A program made the position numbers and the translations under genes. Below are positions 15,735-22,536 of a stretch of DNA of 43,233 nucleotides, one piece after another. This stretch comes from Lentisalinibacter sp035655155 (lineage in GTDB: Bacteria; Pseudomonadota; Gammaproteobacteria; Steroidobacterales; Woeseiaceae): contig DASRVH010000001.1 of the NCBI GenBank assembly GCA_035655155.1, positions 1 through 43,233 of the forward strand, in the 5' to 3' direction. The notes beneath the pieces are model-generated. The model saw only the letters and a list, made by a program, of their open reading frames with translations. It had not been told where the DNA came from and did no database searches. The stretch's first letter is position 1. The number at the start of each line of letters is the position of its first letter.

Positions 15735-18428
15735 ATGGCACGCCGCGGCGCCACGACGGCCGAGATATCGCCCCTGTTCGAACCCCGCTCCGTCGCCCTC
15801 ATCGGGGCCAGCGAGCGGCCCGGCTCTCTCGGGACGGTGACCTACCGAAACCTGCTCGAGGGAGGCTTCGAAGGCCCCATCCACCCCGTGAACCCGGCCC
15901 ACGAATCGGTCCAGGGTCATGCCTGCGTGGCCAGCGTGCTGGACATCGACGGCGACGTGGACCTGGCGGTCATCGTGACCCCCGCCGCCGCCGTGCCCGG
16001 CGTGCTGGAGGAATGCGGAGAGGCGGGCGTGCCGGTGGCGGTGATCCTCTCGGCCGGTTTCCGCGAGGCCGGCCCGGAGGGCCGGCAGCTCGAGGCCGAC
16101 GCACTGGCTGCGGCAAGGCGCCACGGCATCCGCTTCATCGGCCCGAACTGCCTCGGCATCATGCGCCCCGACGCCGGGCTGAACGCGAGTTTCAGCCAGG
16201 TCATGGCACGGGAAGGCCACATCGCGCTGGTGTCCCAGTCCGGGGCACTGTGCACCGCCCTCCTCGACTGGGCCGCACCGCGCAATATCGGTTTCTCCTG
16301 CGTGGTCTCCAGCGGCACGGCGGCGGACGTCGACTTCGGCGAGATTCTCGACTATCTGGTGGTGGACCCCGCGACCCGCGCGATCATGCTCTACGTGGAG
16401 GGCATCCACGACGCGCGCCGTTTCATGAGCGCCGTCCGGGCCGCCTCACGGGCCAAGCCGGTGATCGTGATGAAGGCGGGACGGCATGCCGATGCCGGCC
16501 AGGCGGCCATCTCGCACACGGGCGCCATGGTCGGCTCCGACGACGTCTTCGACGCGGCCGTCAGCCGCGCCGGCGTGGTGCGGGTGCACAATTACGTGGA
16601 TTTCTTCGCCGTGGCCGAGACCCTGCACACCGGCGTGCGCACCCGCGGGCCGCGGCTCGCCATCATCACCAATGGCGGCGGCCCGGGCGTCATGGCGGCG
16701 GACTTCCTCGCCGACAAGCGCCTGCCCCTGGCGAAACTGTCGGAAGAGACCCGGGCGAAGCTCGATGGCGCCCTCCCCCGCGCCTGGTCCGGCGCGAATC
16801 CGGTGGACGTGCTGGGCGACGCCGATGCGGAACGCTACGCCCGGGCCCTCGAGTTCGTGCTGGAAGACGACGGCTGCGACGGGGTGCTGGCCATCCTCGT
16901 TCCCCAGGCGATGACCCAGCCGGAACCCGTGGCCGAGGCCGTGGCGGATATCGTGGCGCAGGCCAAAAAGCCCGTGCTCACCTGCTGGATGGGCGGCCGT
17001 TCGATGGAGGCCAGCCGGGAGACGTTCCGCGCCCGCGGCATCGCCACCTATGCGACGCCCGAGGCCGCCGTGGAGGCTTTCTCGGCGGCGGCGGCCCACC
17101 GGGCCAACCAGGAGATGCTGCTGCAGGTGCCCAAACCGCTCGGACGTCGGGAGGCACCCGACCGGGAGGGAGCGCGGCTGATCATCGACGCCGCCCTGGC
17201 CGAAGGCCGCCGGGTGCTGGACGTGATCGAATCGAAGGCGCTGCTCGGGACCTTCGGCATCCCGGTGCTCGAGAGCCTGCCGGTCCGCAGTGCCCGCGAG
17301 GCTCTCACGCTGGGCGAGCAGCTCGGATTCCCGCTGGTGATGAAGATCCACTCACCCGACATCTCGCACAAGTCGGACGTGGACGGCGTGCGGCTCGGCA
17401 TCGCGAACGGGGCCGAGCTCGGCACCGCCTATCGCGAGCTCGTGCGCTCGGTGAGCGAGCGCATGCCGGATGCACGCATAAACGGCGTGCTGCTGGAACG
17501 CATGTGGCGGCCCCGGAACGGCAGGGAGATCATGCTGGGCGTCATGAACGACCCGGTATTCGGGCCGGCGATCACCGTCGGCCTGGGCGGCACCCTGGTG
17601 GAGGTGATCCGCGACCGGGCGGTCGGTCTGCCGCCGCTGAACCGTTTCCTCGTCCGCCGCATGATCGAGGAGACCCGGGCGTCGCGCTACCTGGACGAGT
17701 TCCGCGGCAAACCGCCGGCCAACCGGCGGGCGCTGGAAGACGTGATCCTGCGCCTCTCGGACATGGTGTGCGAACTCCCCTGGATCGAAGAGCTCGATAT
17801 CAATCCGCTGGTGGTGAACGAGAACAATGCCGTGGCGCTGGACGCCCGGGTGGTATTGCGCGAGAGCCGTGCCTCCGCCCGGGAATACGGACACATGGCC
17901 ATCCACCCCTACCCCAGCGGCCTGGTGGGCGAGCACGTGCTGCGAGACGGCACGCCGCTGCTCATCCGGCCCATCCGGCCCGAAGACGCACAGCTCGAAC
18001 AGGCGTTCGTCAGCAGCCTGTCGGAGCGCTCGAAGTACCTGCGCTTCATGTATGCGATGAAAGAGCTCACGCCGGCGATGCTGTCGCGCTTCACTCAGAT
18101 CGACTACGACCGGGAGATGGCGCTGATCGCGCTTGCCGACGTCGACGGCGCCGAGCGTCAGGTGGGCGTCGCCCGCTACGTGACCTATCTGGACGGCCGG
18201 GGCTGCGAGTTCTCCATCGTCGTCTCCGACGCGTGGCAGAACCGGGGCCTGGCCACCGAACTGCTGCGGCGGCTGATCGACGTCGCCCGGGACCGGGGCC
18301 TGGAGGAGATGGACGGGGTGGTCCTGCGGGAGAACCGGGGCATGCTGGCTCTTGCGAAGGAACTCGGTTTCACGCGCAGAACGTCCCCGGACGACCCGGA
18401 GATCGTCTACATCACCCTGTCGCTCTGA
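15735..18428 (+). CDS. Acyl-CoA synthetase (NDP-forming)/GNAT fusion, Pat-type protein acetyltransferase
   Basis: An 897-residue multidomain protein. Residues about 5-140 are a CoA-binding Rossmann domain (FEPRSVALIGASERPGSLG); about 150-450 are the succinyl-CoA-ligase-like domains, including SHTGAMVGSDD with His261, the position phosphorylated in active ADP-forming acetyl-CoA synthetases; about 470-700 are an ATP-grasp domain (FGIPVLESLPVRS, PLVMKIHSPDISHKSDVDGV); about 735-895 are a GNAT acetyltransferase (VVSDAWQNRGLATELLRRL). This order and length match bacterial Pat/PatZ (about 886 residues), which acetylate Lys in acetyl-CoA synthetase and other enzymes. Start ATG at 15735 has GAAGGA 8 nt upstream. 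The intact His motif leaves open that it can also make acetyl-CoA or acetate + ATP. Context with acetate kinase and phosphoketolase suggests control of acetate flux. Confidence 0.88.
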   Translation: MARRGATTAEISPLFEPRSVALIGASERPGSLGTVTYRNLLEGGFEGPIHPVNPAHESVQGHACVASVLDIDGDVDLAVIVTPAAAVPGVLEECGEAGVPVAVILSAGFREAGPEGRQLEADALAAARRHGIRFIGPNCLGIMRPDAGLNASFSQVMAREGHIALVSQSGALCTALLDWAAPRNIGFSCVVSSGTAADVDFGEILDYLVVDPATRAIMLYVEGIHDARRFMSAVRAASRAKPVIVMKAGRHADAGQAAISHTGAMVGSDDVFDAAVSRAGVVRVHNYVDFFAVAETLHTGVRTRGPRLAIITNGGGPGVMAADFLADKRLPLAKLSEETRAKLDGALPRAWSGANPVDVLGDADAERYARALEFVLEDDGCDGVLAILVPQAMTQPEPVAEAVADIVAQAKKPVLTCWMGGRSMEASRETFRARGIATYATPEAAVEAFSAAAAHRANQEMLLQVPKPLGRREAPDREGARLIIDAALAEGRRVLDVIESKALLGTFGIPVLESLPVRSAREALTLGEQLGFPLVMKIHSPDISHKSDVDGVRLGIANGAELGTAYRELVRSVSERMPDARINGVLLERMWRPRNGREIMLGVMNDPVFGPAITVGLGGTLVEVIRDRAVGLPPLNRFLVRRMIEETRASRYLDEFRGKPPANRRALEDVILRLSDMVCELPWIEELDINPLVVNENNAVALDARVVLRESRASAREYGHMAIHPYPSGLVGEHVLRDGTPLLIRPIRPEDAQLEQAFVSSLSERSKYLRFMYAMKELTPAMLSRFTQIDYDREMALIALADVDGAERQVGVARYVTYLDGRGCEFSIVVSDAWQNRGLATELLRRLIDVARDRGLEEMDGVVLRENRGMLALAKELGFTRRTSPDDPEIVYITLSL

Positions 18429-18437
18429 GGCGCCTCA
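18426..18437. repeat. 12-bp palindrome joining two convergent stop codons
   Basis: TGAGGCGCCTCA is a perfect palindrome. Its first three bases are the stop codon of the synthetase/GNAT gene on the plus strand, and its last three are, on the minus strand, the stop codon of the small gene that ends at 18435. No T-run follows in either direction, so it is at most a weak bidirectional terminator. Confidence 0.7.
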
Positions 18438-18551
18438 GGCGTTCTGCTGCCAGAGCTTCCGGACCTCCTCGGGCATGGCCTGGCGCACGTCCTCGATCTC
18501 GCCGCTGCCGATGAACTCGTCCAGCACGGCGAACACGGCCGGTTCGGTCAT
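18435..18551 (-). CDS. 38-residue DUF2267-like small protein
   Basis: This short gene is easy to miss. It has an ATG at 18549-18551 with an excellent ribosome-binding site (GGAGGT, 7 nt upstream) and a predicted promoter (18589-18631). It begins MTEPAVFAVLDEFIGSGEIE and continues DVRQAMPEEVRKLW, which resembles the end of DUF2267 proteins (about 130 residues; consensus around xEIEDVRAQLPxxxRxLW). It is therefore either a minimal stand-alone version of that C-terminal helical segment or the relic of a truncated gene. The strong start signals argue for expression. DUF2267 genes are frequent in stress islands with BON-domain and phosphoketolase genes, which fits here. No membrane segment; function unknown. 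Confidence 0.6.
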   Translation of the reverse strand: MTEPAVFAVLDEFIGSGEIEDVRQAMPEEVRKLWQQNA

Positions 18552-18588
18552 GGTCTGCACCTCCGCTCAACGTCGTCCCGATTGATCG

Positions 18589-18631
18589 ACGCTAGCCGCT
18601 GCGGCCGGCGCGCCCATTGCGATTCTGCAAT
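18589..18631 (-). promoter_or_regulatory. ATTG-N8-CAAT box and -10 element before the 38-residue gene (site A)
   Basis: The 16-mer ATTGCGATTCTGCAAT (plus strand, 18616-18631) has arms ATTGC/GCAAT. On the minus strand, exactly 20 nt separate the box from CTAGCGT, whose TAGCGT (18589-18594) keeps the three best-conserved bases of a -10 hexamer. This gives a start near 18582, the box centred near -41.5, and a leader of about 31 nt. There is no good -35 hexamer; the box replaces it, as at activator-dependent promoters. Confidence 0.55.
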
Positions 18632-18661
18632 CGGGCGGTCGCCTCGCGCGGCCGTGCGCGT

Positions 18662-18690
18662 TTGACGAGCCCGGCCGGGCGGTCCAGACT
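18662..18690 (+). promoter_or_regulatory. Sigma-70-like promoter of the histidine kinase gene
   Basis: TTGACG (18662-18667), a spacer of 17 nt, then CAGACT (18685-18690). Expected start near 18697, about 28 nt before the ATG. Box A lies about 73 bp upstream of this start, so it could also serve this promoter. Confidence 0.45.
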
Positions 18691-18724
18691 GGCGCGGCAT
18701 CGCCTGGAGTTCCGGTGAAGGGGC

Positions 18725-20425
18725 ATGACCGAGTCGTCCGATAATCCTCCTCCGTCCGCCGCGGACGCAGAGAAGCGCGCGGCGCTGGCGGCGAACCTGG
18801 CCGAGGGTGCCATCGTCCCGCCCCTCGTCCAGCCGGACCTGGCCGGCCGCGACGATCTGGCGATCGTGGCCTGCCTGACCGGCGCCAGCGACGACGACGC
18901 CATCTTTCTGCCCGCGCTCGACTACTGCCAGATTCCTTCCCGCATCGTCCGCGAGACGGGCGACCTGACGGCGCAGCTGGAAGACGGGGCCGGCCTGCTG
19001 CTGATCGGCGACGAGGCCGTGACGGACGACGTGGTGGGCCGCCTGGCCGACTGGTACGGGACCCAGCCTCTCTGGTCGGCGTTGCCGCTGGTCGTCGTCA
19101 CCGGCGGCGACACCGGCACCCTTCCTGCCCTCGCCTCGGCGGTGCAGCGGATCGGCGCCAGTCACCATACCGTCCTGCCCCGCCCCATGCGGCCGGAGAC
19201 GCTGCTGGCCGTCATCTATGTCGCGGTGCGCTCGAGGGCGCTGCAGTACTCCCTGCGCGACCGGCTCGGTCTGCTCGACGCGCCGGATGCCTCCCCTGCC
19301 GAGGCGCTGGCGGAGGAGCTGCGCACCATCTACGAGACGGCGCCCATCGGCCTCTGCCTGCTGGATCGGGACAAGCGCTACGTGCGCATTAATCAGCGCA
19401 TGGCCGACATGAACGGCGTACCCGTGGCCCGCCATCTCGGCCGACGCGTGGACCACGTCGTGCCTGGCCTCGCGCAGAGCGTGAACTTGGACATGCAGCG
19501 CGTGCTCGATACGGGCGAACCCGCGCTGGACCGGGAGGTGGTCGGGGAAACGCCGGCCCGGGACGGCGTGGAACGGGCCTGGGTCGAACAGTGGTATCCC
19601 CTGCGGGATCATCACGGCGACGTGACCGGCATCAACGTGATCGCCCAGGAGGTCACCGAGCAGCGACAGGCGCGCGAAGCGCTGCGCAGGGCCCATGCCC
19701 GGGAAAAGCAGATCAACGCAGAGCTGGAGATGCTGGTGGCCCGGCGCACCGGCATGCTGGAGCAGCAGGCCGTCGAGCTGAAGCGCCTGACGCTCGCCCT
19801 CTCCCGGGCGGAACACGAGGAACGCAAGCGACTGTCGGAGGTGCTCCACGGCGGACTGCAGCAGAACCTGCTCGCCACGCGTATTCAGCTGCAGGACTGG
19901 GCCGAGCAGCGCGGCACCACGGTGCCGACCACCGCCATGCGGCTGCTGGACGATGCGCTGAACCTGGCCCGGACCCTCTCCTACGAGCTGAGTCCGCCGC
20001 TGCATCCGAACGCGAGCCTGCGCGAGGAACTCGACTGGGTGTCCCAGTGGAGCCGCGAGCACCATGGCCTGACCCTCGAGCTGGACATCGGCGCGATCGG
20101 GACCGAGCCCGGCGAGACGCCGAGGCTCTTTCTCATGCAGAGCCTGCGCGAGCTGCTGGTGAACGTGGTGAAGCACGCCGGGGTCCGCGAGGCCCGGGTG
20201 CGGGCGCGGGAAGAAGCCGGCCAGCTGGTCGTCAGCGTCAGCGACCGCGGGTCCGGCTTCGACCCCGCCGTCCTCGAGCAACTCGAATCCCGGGAGGTGG
20301 GCGGATTCGGGCTGCGTACCATCCGCGGCCGCGCGCTCGCCCTCGGCGGCGAGCTCAAGGTGTGCCGCCGCGGGGGCGGCGGCATGGAGGTCTCCATCCG
20401 GATCCCGGCAAACAAGACCGATTGA
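18725..20425 (+). CDS. PAS-domain sensor histidine kinase with N-terminal pseudo-receiver
   Basis: A 566-residue cytosolic protein without membrane helices. Residues about 45-175 look like a receiver-type fold (DDLAIVACLTG; GAGLLLIGDEAV; LPLVVVTGG; TVLPRPMRPETLLAVI) but the conserved Lys of real receivers is replaced by Arg (LPRP), so it is probably degenerate. Residues about 200-315 are a PAS domain (LRTIYETAPIGLCLLDRDKRYVRIN). A coiled coil leads into a HisKA_3 dimerisation box (EERKRLSEVLHGGLQQNL, phospho-accepting His375) and a HATPase_c domain (LRELLVNVVKHAG; SDRGSGFD; GGFGLRTIRGR). This class partners NarL/LuxR-type regulators; the only one nearby is at 22537-23187. Start ATG at 18725. 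The signal sensed is unknown. Confidence 0.88.
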   Translation: MTESSDNPPPSAADAEKRAALAANLAEGAIVPPLVQPDLAGRDDLAIVACLTGASDDDAIFLPALDYCQIPSRIVRETGDLTAQLEDGAGLLLIGDEAVTDDVVGRLADWYGTQPLWSALPLVVVTGGDTGTLPALASAVQRIGASHHTVLPRPMRPETLLAVIYVAVRSRALQYSLRDRLGLLDAPDASPAEALAEELRTIYETAPIGLCLLDRDKRYVRINQRMADMNGVPVARHLGRRVDHVVPGLAQSVNLDMQRVLDTGEPALDREVVGETPARDGVERAWVEQWYPLRDHHGDVTGINVIAQEVTEQRQAREALRRAHAREKQINAELEMLVARRTGMLEQQAVELKRLTLALSRAEHEERKRLSEVLHGGLQQNLLATRIQLQDWAEQRGTTVPTTAMRLLDDALNLARTLSYELSPPLHPNASLREELDWVSQWSREHHGLTLELDIGAIGTEPGETPRLFLMQSLRELLVNVVKHAGVREARVRAREEAGQLVVSVSDRGSGFDPAVLEQLESREVGGFGLRTIRGRALALGGELKVCRRGGGGMEVSIRIPANKTD

Positions 20426-20464
20426 CGTTCCACAATGAAGGGGGTTCCCCGCCCCGTCCATACT
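20421..20464 (+). promoter_or_regulatory. ATTG-N8-CAAT box and -10-like element before the BON gene (site D)
   Basis: ATTGACGTTCCACAAT (20421-20436) starts within the last codons of the histidine kinase gene. The -10-like CATACT (20459-20464) begins 23 nt after the box, one base further than at sites A and B. The dyad is weaker than the others: only the outer ATTG/CAAT pair. Expected start near 20471, 39 nt before the ATG. Confidence 0.42.
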
Positions 20465-20501
20465 CCGTGCTCCTGCAGTGGCCTTTTTTTGCGGCACGGA
20501 G
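20463..20501 (+). other. Hairpin that can hide the BON ribosome-binding site
   Basis: CTCCGTGC (20463-20470) is an exact inverted copy of GCACGGAG (20494-20501), whose GGAG is part of the ribosome-binding site GGAGAG before the ATG at 20510. The loop of 23 nt holds seven Ts. It could block translation in transcripts read through from the kinase gene, while transcripts from site D would start after the first arm and lack it. Confidence 0.4.
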
Positions 20502-20509
20502 AGCTCTGG

Positions 20510-21238
20510 ATGGACAAGCCGACGGATCAGCAGTTTGCAGCCAGCGTGAGAAATGAACTCGGACGCGACGCCCGGGTGGAGGGCCGTCTGGGCGGCGTGG
20601 AGATCGCCGTGCGCGACGGCCGGTTGCGGCTCGGCGGCGTGGTGGAGGAATTGCCGGCCAAGCGCATCGCCGCCAATGTGGCCCGCCAGCTTGCCGGAGA
20701 GGAATTCGAGGTGGTCGACCGGCTGCGCCTCGCCGCGCCACGTCTCAAGGCGCCGATGCTCGCCCGCCAGGTGATCGACAACCTGGTCCGGGAAGAGACC
20801 TTCAGCGACTACGTGATCGTGCTGCACCAGGAATGGCGCGTCCGCATCGTACAACAGCCGATGGGGGCGGCTTTCGGCATCGAGGTGCGGGCTCAGCGGG
20901 GCGTGGTGTCCCTGGCCGGCAAGGCAGGCTGTGAGAATGCCCGCCGCGTGGCCGAGGTGCTTGCCTGGTGGGTGCCCGGCTGCAGCCGGGTGGACAACCA
21001 TCTCGCCGTAGACGGGCCCGATGGCGAGTCGGACGAACTGCTCACCGAAGCGGTCTACGGCATCCTGGTGCGCGATCCGCTGGTGGATGCCCGGACCATT
21101 GAGGTGTCCGCGGCCGCCGGCATCGTCGAGCTGCGGGGCCGGACGCCGGACGACGAGTCCCACCGTCGTGCCGTGCGCGACGTCTGGGCGGTGCCCGGTG
21201 TCTGGGACGTCTACGACCGCCTCAGCAACGATGCCTGA
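20510..21238 (+). CDS. Triple-BON-domain protein
   Basis: A 242-residue protein with three BON-like alpha/beta repeats: about residues 8-70 (FAASVRNELGRDARVEGRLGG...VRDGRLRLGGVV), about 85-170 (a divergent one with an insertion: VIDNLVREETFSDYVI...IEVRAQRGVVSLAGKAGCENARRVAEVL), and about 178-240 (AVYGILVRDPLVDARTIEVSAAAGIVELRGRTPDDESHRRAV). BON domains bind lipids or act in stress response and envelope maintenance. There is no signal peptide or lipobox, so it is likely cytosolic, unlike OsmY-type BON proteins. The ATG at 20510 is preceded by GGAGAG at a 6-nt spacing; the longer upstream frame is unlikely. It lies in the box-controlled stress island between the kinase and transaldolase. Confidence 0.85.
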   Translation: MDKPTDQQFAASVRNELGRDARVEGRLGGVEIAVRDGRLRLGGVVEELPAKRIAANVARQLAGEEFEVVDRLRLAAPRLKAPMLARQVIDNLVREETFSDYVIVLHQEWRVRIVQQPMGAAFGIEVRAQRGVVSLAGKAGCENARRVAEVLAWWVPGCSRVDNHLAVDGPDGESDELLTEAVYGILVRDPLVDARTIEVSAAAGIVELRGRTPDDESHRRAVRDVWAVPGVWDVYDRLSNDA

Positions 21239-21242
21239 GCGA

Positions 21243-21271
21243 CCGGCGCCACCCCGCTTTAGGGGCGCCGG
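21243..21271. terminator. Bidirectional stem-loop between BON gene and transaldolase
   Basis: CCGGCGCC (21243-21250) pairs with GGCGCCGG (21264-21271) around a 13-nt loop, which itself can add two more C-G pairs beyond a bulged A. It lies between the convergent stops at 21238 and 21284. It lacks a T-run but is well placed to end both transcripts. Confidence 0.6.
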
Positions 21272-21283
21272 ACCTCCCGCTGC

Positions 21284-22396
21284 CTAGCCTTCGGCGTATC
21301 GCCGCGCGACACCCAGCCGGTTCTGCTGCAGAACACGGACGAGTTCCGACCAGGATTCGGTGAAGCGGGAGATCCCGTCCTCCTCCAGCGCTTCGGCGAT
21401 CCCCGCGAGATCGATACCGAGCGCCTCCAGCCGCTGCAGGTGGCGGTCGGCCTCGTCGATGCCCTGTGTCAGCCGAGGGAGCACCTCTCCGTCGTGCAGG
21501 AAGGCCTCCAGCGTCCGGCGCGGCACCGTCGCCACCGTATCCGGGCCGATCAGCGCCTCGACGTAGCGCGTCTCGCGCTCATCCGGGCGCTTGGTGGCCG
21601 TGCTGGCCCACAGCAGCCGCTGGGGCAAGGCGCCCCGGCTCTGCTGGGGCCGGAACTCCTCGCCGCCGAAGACCTGGCCGAAATGCCGGTAGGCCAGCCG
21701 CGCACAGGCGATGGCGGTGGCGCCGCTCAGCGCCTCGGCCTCGTCGCCCTCCTCGGCCAGCCGCCGGTCGACGGCAACGTCGATGCGGCTCAGGAAGAAC
21801 GAGGCCACCGAGCGCACGCCGGACGGATCCGCATTGCGGGCGAGCCCGCGCAGATAGGCGTCGGTGACCATGCGGTAGCGGGCGAGCGAGAAGAGCAAGG
21901 TCACGTTGACGTTCACGCCGGCGCCGATGAGGCGCTCGAACGCGTGCAGGCCTTCACGGGTGCCCGGCACCTTGATCATCACGTTCGGGCGGGCGATCTG
22001 CTCGCGGAGATGCATCGCCGCCTCCACGGTCTCCCCTTCCCGGTGCGCCAGGTAGGGTGGCACCTCCACGCTGACGAAGCCGTCGCGGCCGCCGGTATCC
22101 TCGTAGACCGGCAGCAGCAGGTCCGCGGCGCGCCGGGCGTCCTCGAGCATCAGCCAGCGGGCCAGGCCGGCGCCGTCGATCTCGTGGTCCGCCTGCATCA
22201 GCGTGCGCATCGACTCCGCGTAGTCGCGGCCGTCGCCCACGGCCTGGCGGAACAGGGTCGGGTTGCTCGTGACGCCGTGCACGCCGATGCCGATGAGTTC
22301 CGCCAGCGAACCGTCCTCCAGCATGCGCCGGTCGAACCCGTCGAGCCACAGGGACTGGCCGTACGTCTCAGTCAGCGTCCGTATCCGCGAATCCAT
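21284..22396 (-). CDS. tal: Transaldolase
   Basis: A 370-residue cytosolic enzyme that moves a dihydroxyacetone unit between sugar phosphates (sedoheptulose 7-phosphate and glyceraldehyde 3-phosphate to erythrose 4-phosphate and fructose 6-phosphate). Typical motifs are SLWLDGFDR near the start, GIGVHGVTSNPTLFRQAV, VSVEVPPYLAHR, RPNVMIKVPGTREGL with the Schiff-base Lys142, GVNVNVTLLFSLARYR, VASFFLSRIDVAVD and LLWASTATKRPDERETRYVEALIGPDTVATVP. The length matches the longer transaldolases found in actinobacteria, cyanobacteria and many proteobacteria. The start ATG has GGAG 8 nt upstream. It has its own box-type promoter (site B). Together with phosphoketolase and acetate kinase it can feed xylulose 5-phosphate and fructose 6-phosphate into acetyl phosphate. 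Confidence 0.93.
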   Translation of the reverse strand: MDSRIRTLTETYGQSLWLDGFDRRMLEDGSLAELIGIGVHGVTSNPTLFRQAVGDGRDYAESMRTLMQADHEIDGAGLARWLMLEDARRAADLLLPVYEDTGGRDGFVSVEVPPYLAHREGETVEAAMHLREQIARPNVMIKVPGTREGLHAFERLIGAGVNVNVTLLFSLARYRMVTDAYLRGLARNADPSGVRSVASFFLSRIDVAVDRRLAEEGDEAEALSGATAIACARLAYRHFGQVFGGEEFRPQQSRGALPQRLLWASTATKRPDERETRYVEALIGPDTVATVPRRTLEAFLHDGEVLPRLTQGIDEADRHLQRLEALGIDLAGIAEALEEDGISRFTESWSELVRVLQQNRLGVARRYAEG

Positions 22397-22411
22397 CTTC
22401 GCTACTCCGTC

Positions 22412-22444
22412 ATTGGGTCGTGATTGCGTCGTGATTGGGTCAGG
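22412..22444. repeat. Three tandem 11-bp repeats in the tal leader
   Basis: ATTGGGTCGTG, ATTGCGTCGTG and ATTGGGTCAGG follow each other without a gap; on the tal strand this reads as CAAT motifs spaced 11 bp, one helical turn. They lie between the predicted tal transcription start (about 22462) and its ribosome-binding site. They look like a phased array of protein-binding half-sites sharing ATTG/CAAT with the box at 22496-22511. Confidence 0.65.
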
Positions 22445-22468
22445 GGGATCTTTCGGATTCCATCCTTC

Positions 22469-22511
22469 ACGCTAGCGGGCGCGCCGGGGCGGCGCATTGA
22501 GCGACGTCAAT
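22469..22511 (-). promoter_or_regulatory. ATTG-N8-CAAT box and -10 element before tal (site B)
   Basis: ATTGAGCGACGTCAAT (22496-22511) has arms ATTGA/TCAAT. On the minus strand exactly 20 nt separate it from CTAGCGT, whose TAGCGT (22469-22474) is the candidate -10. Spacing and the 7-base element are identical to site A although the DNA between differs. Expected start near 22462, box centre near -41.5, leader about 66 nt. Confidence 0.58.
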
Positions 22512-22536
22512 GGGCGCCGGAGCAGCACCCCCCGGC

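Noticed and set aside
15341..18514. Very long plus-strand open frame of 1057 codons and other long open frames overlapping known genes (for example 8624-10777 minus, 18548-21163 minus, 38879-41764 minus)
   Set aside because: They are Arg-, Gly-, His- or Pro-rich shadows in GC-rich DNA, overlap genes with clear family motifs in another frame, and have no recognisable domain.
20461..20490. Terminator after the histidine kinase gene, because of seven Ts at 20484-20490
   Set aside because: No GC-rich stem ends directly before the Ts; the pairing that exists spans the Ts as a loop and reaches the BON ribosome-binding site.
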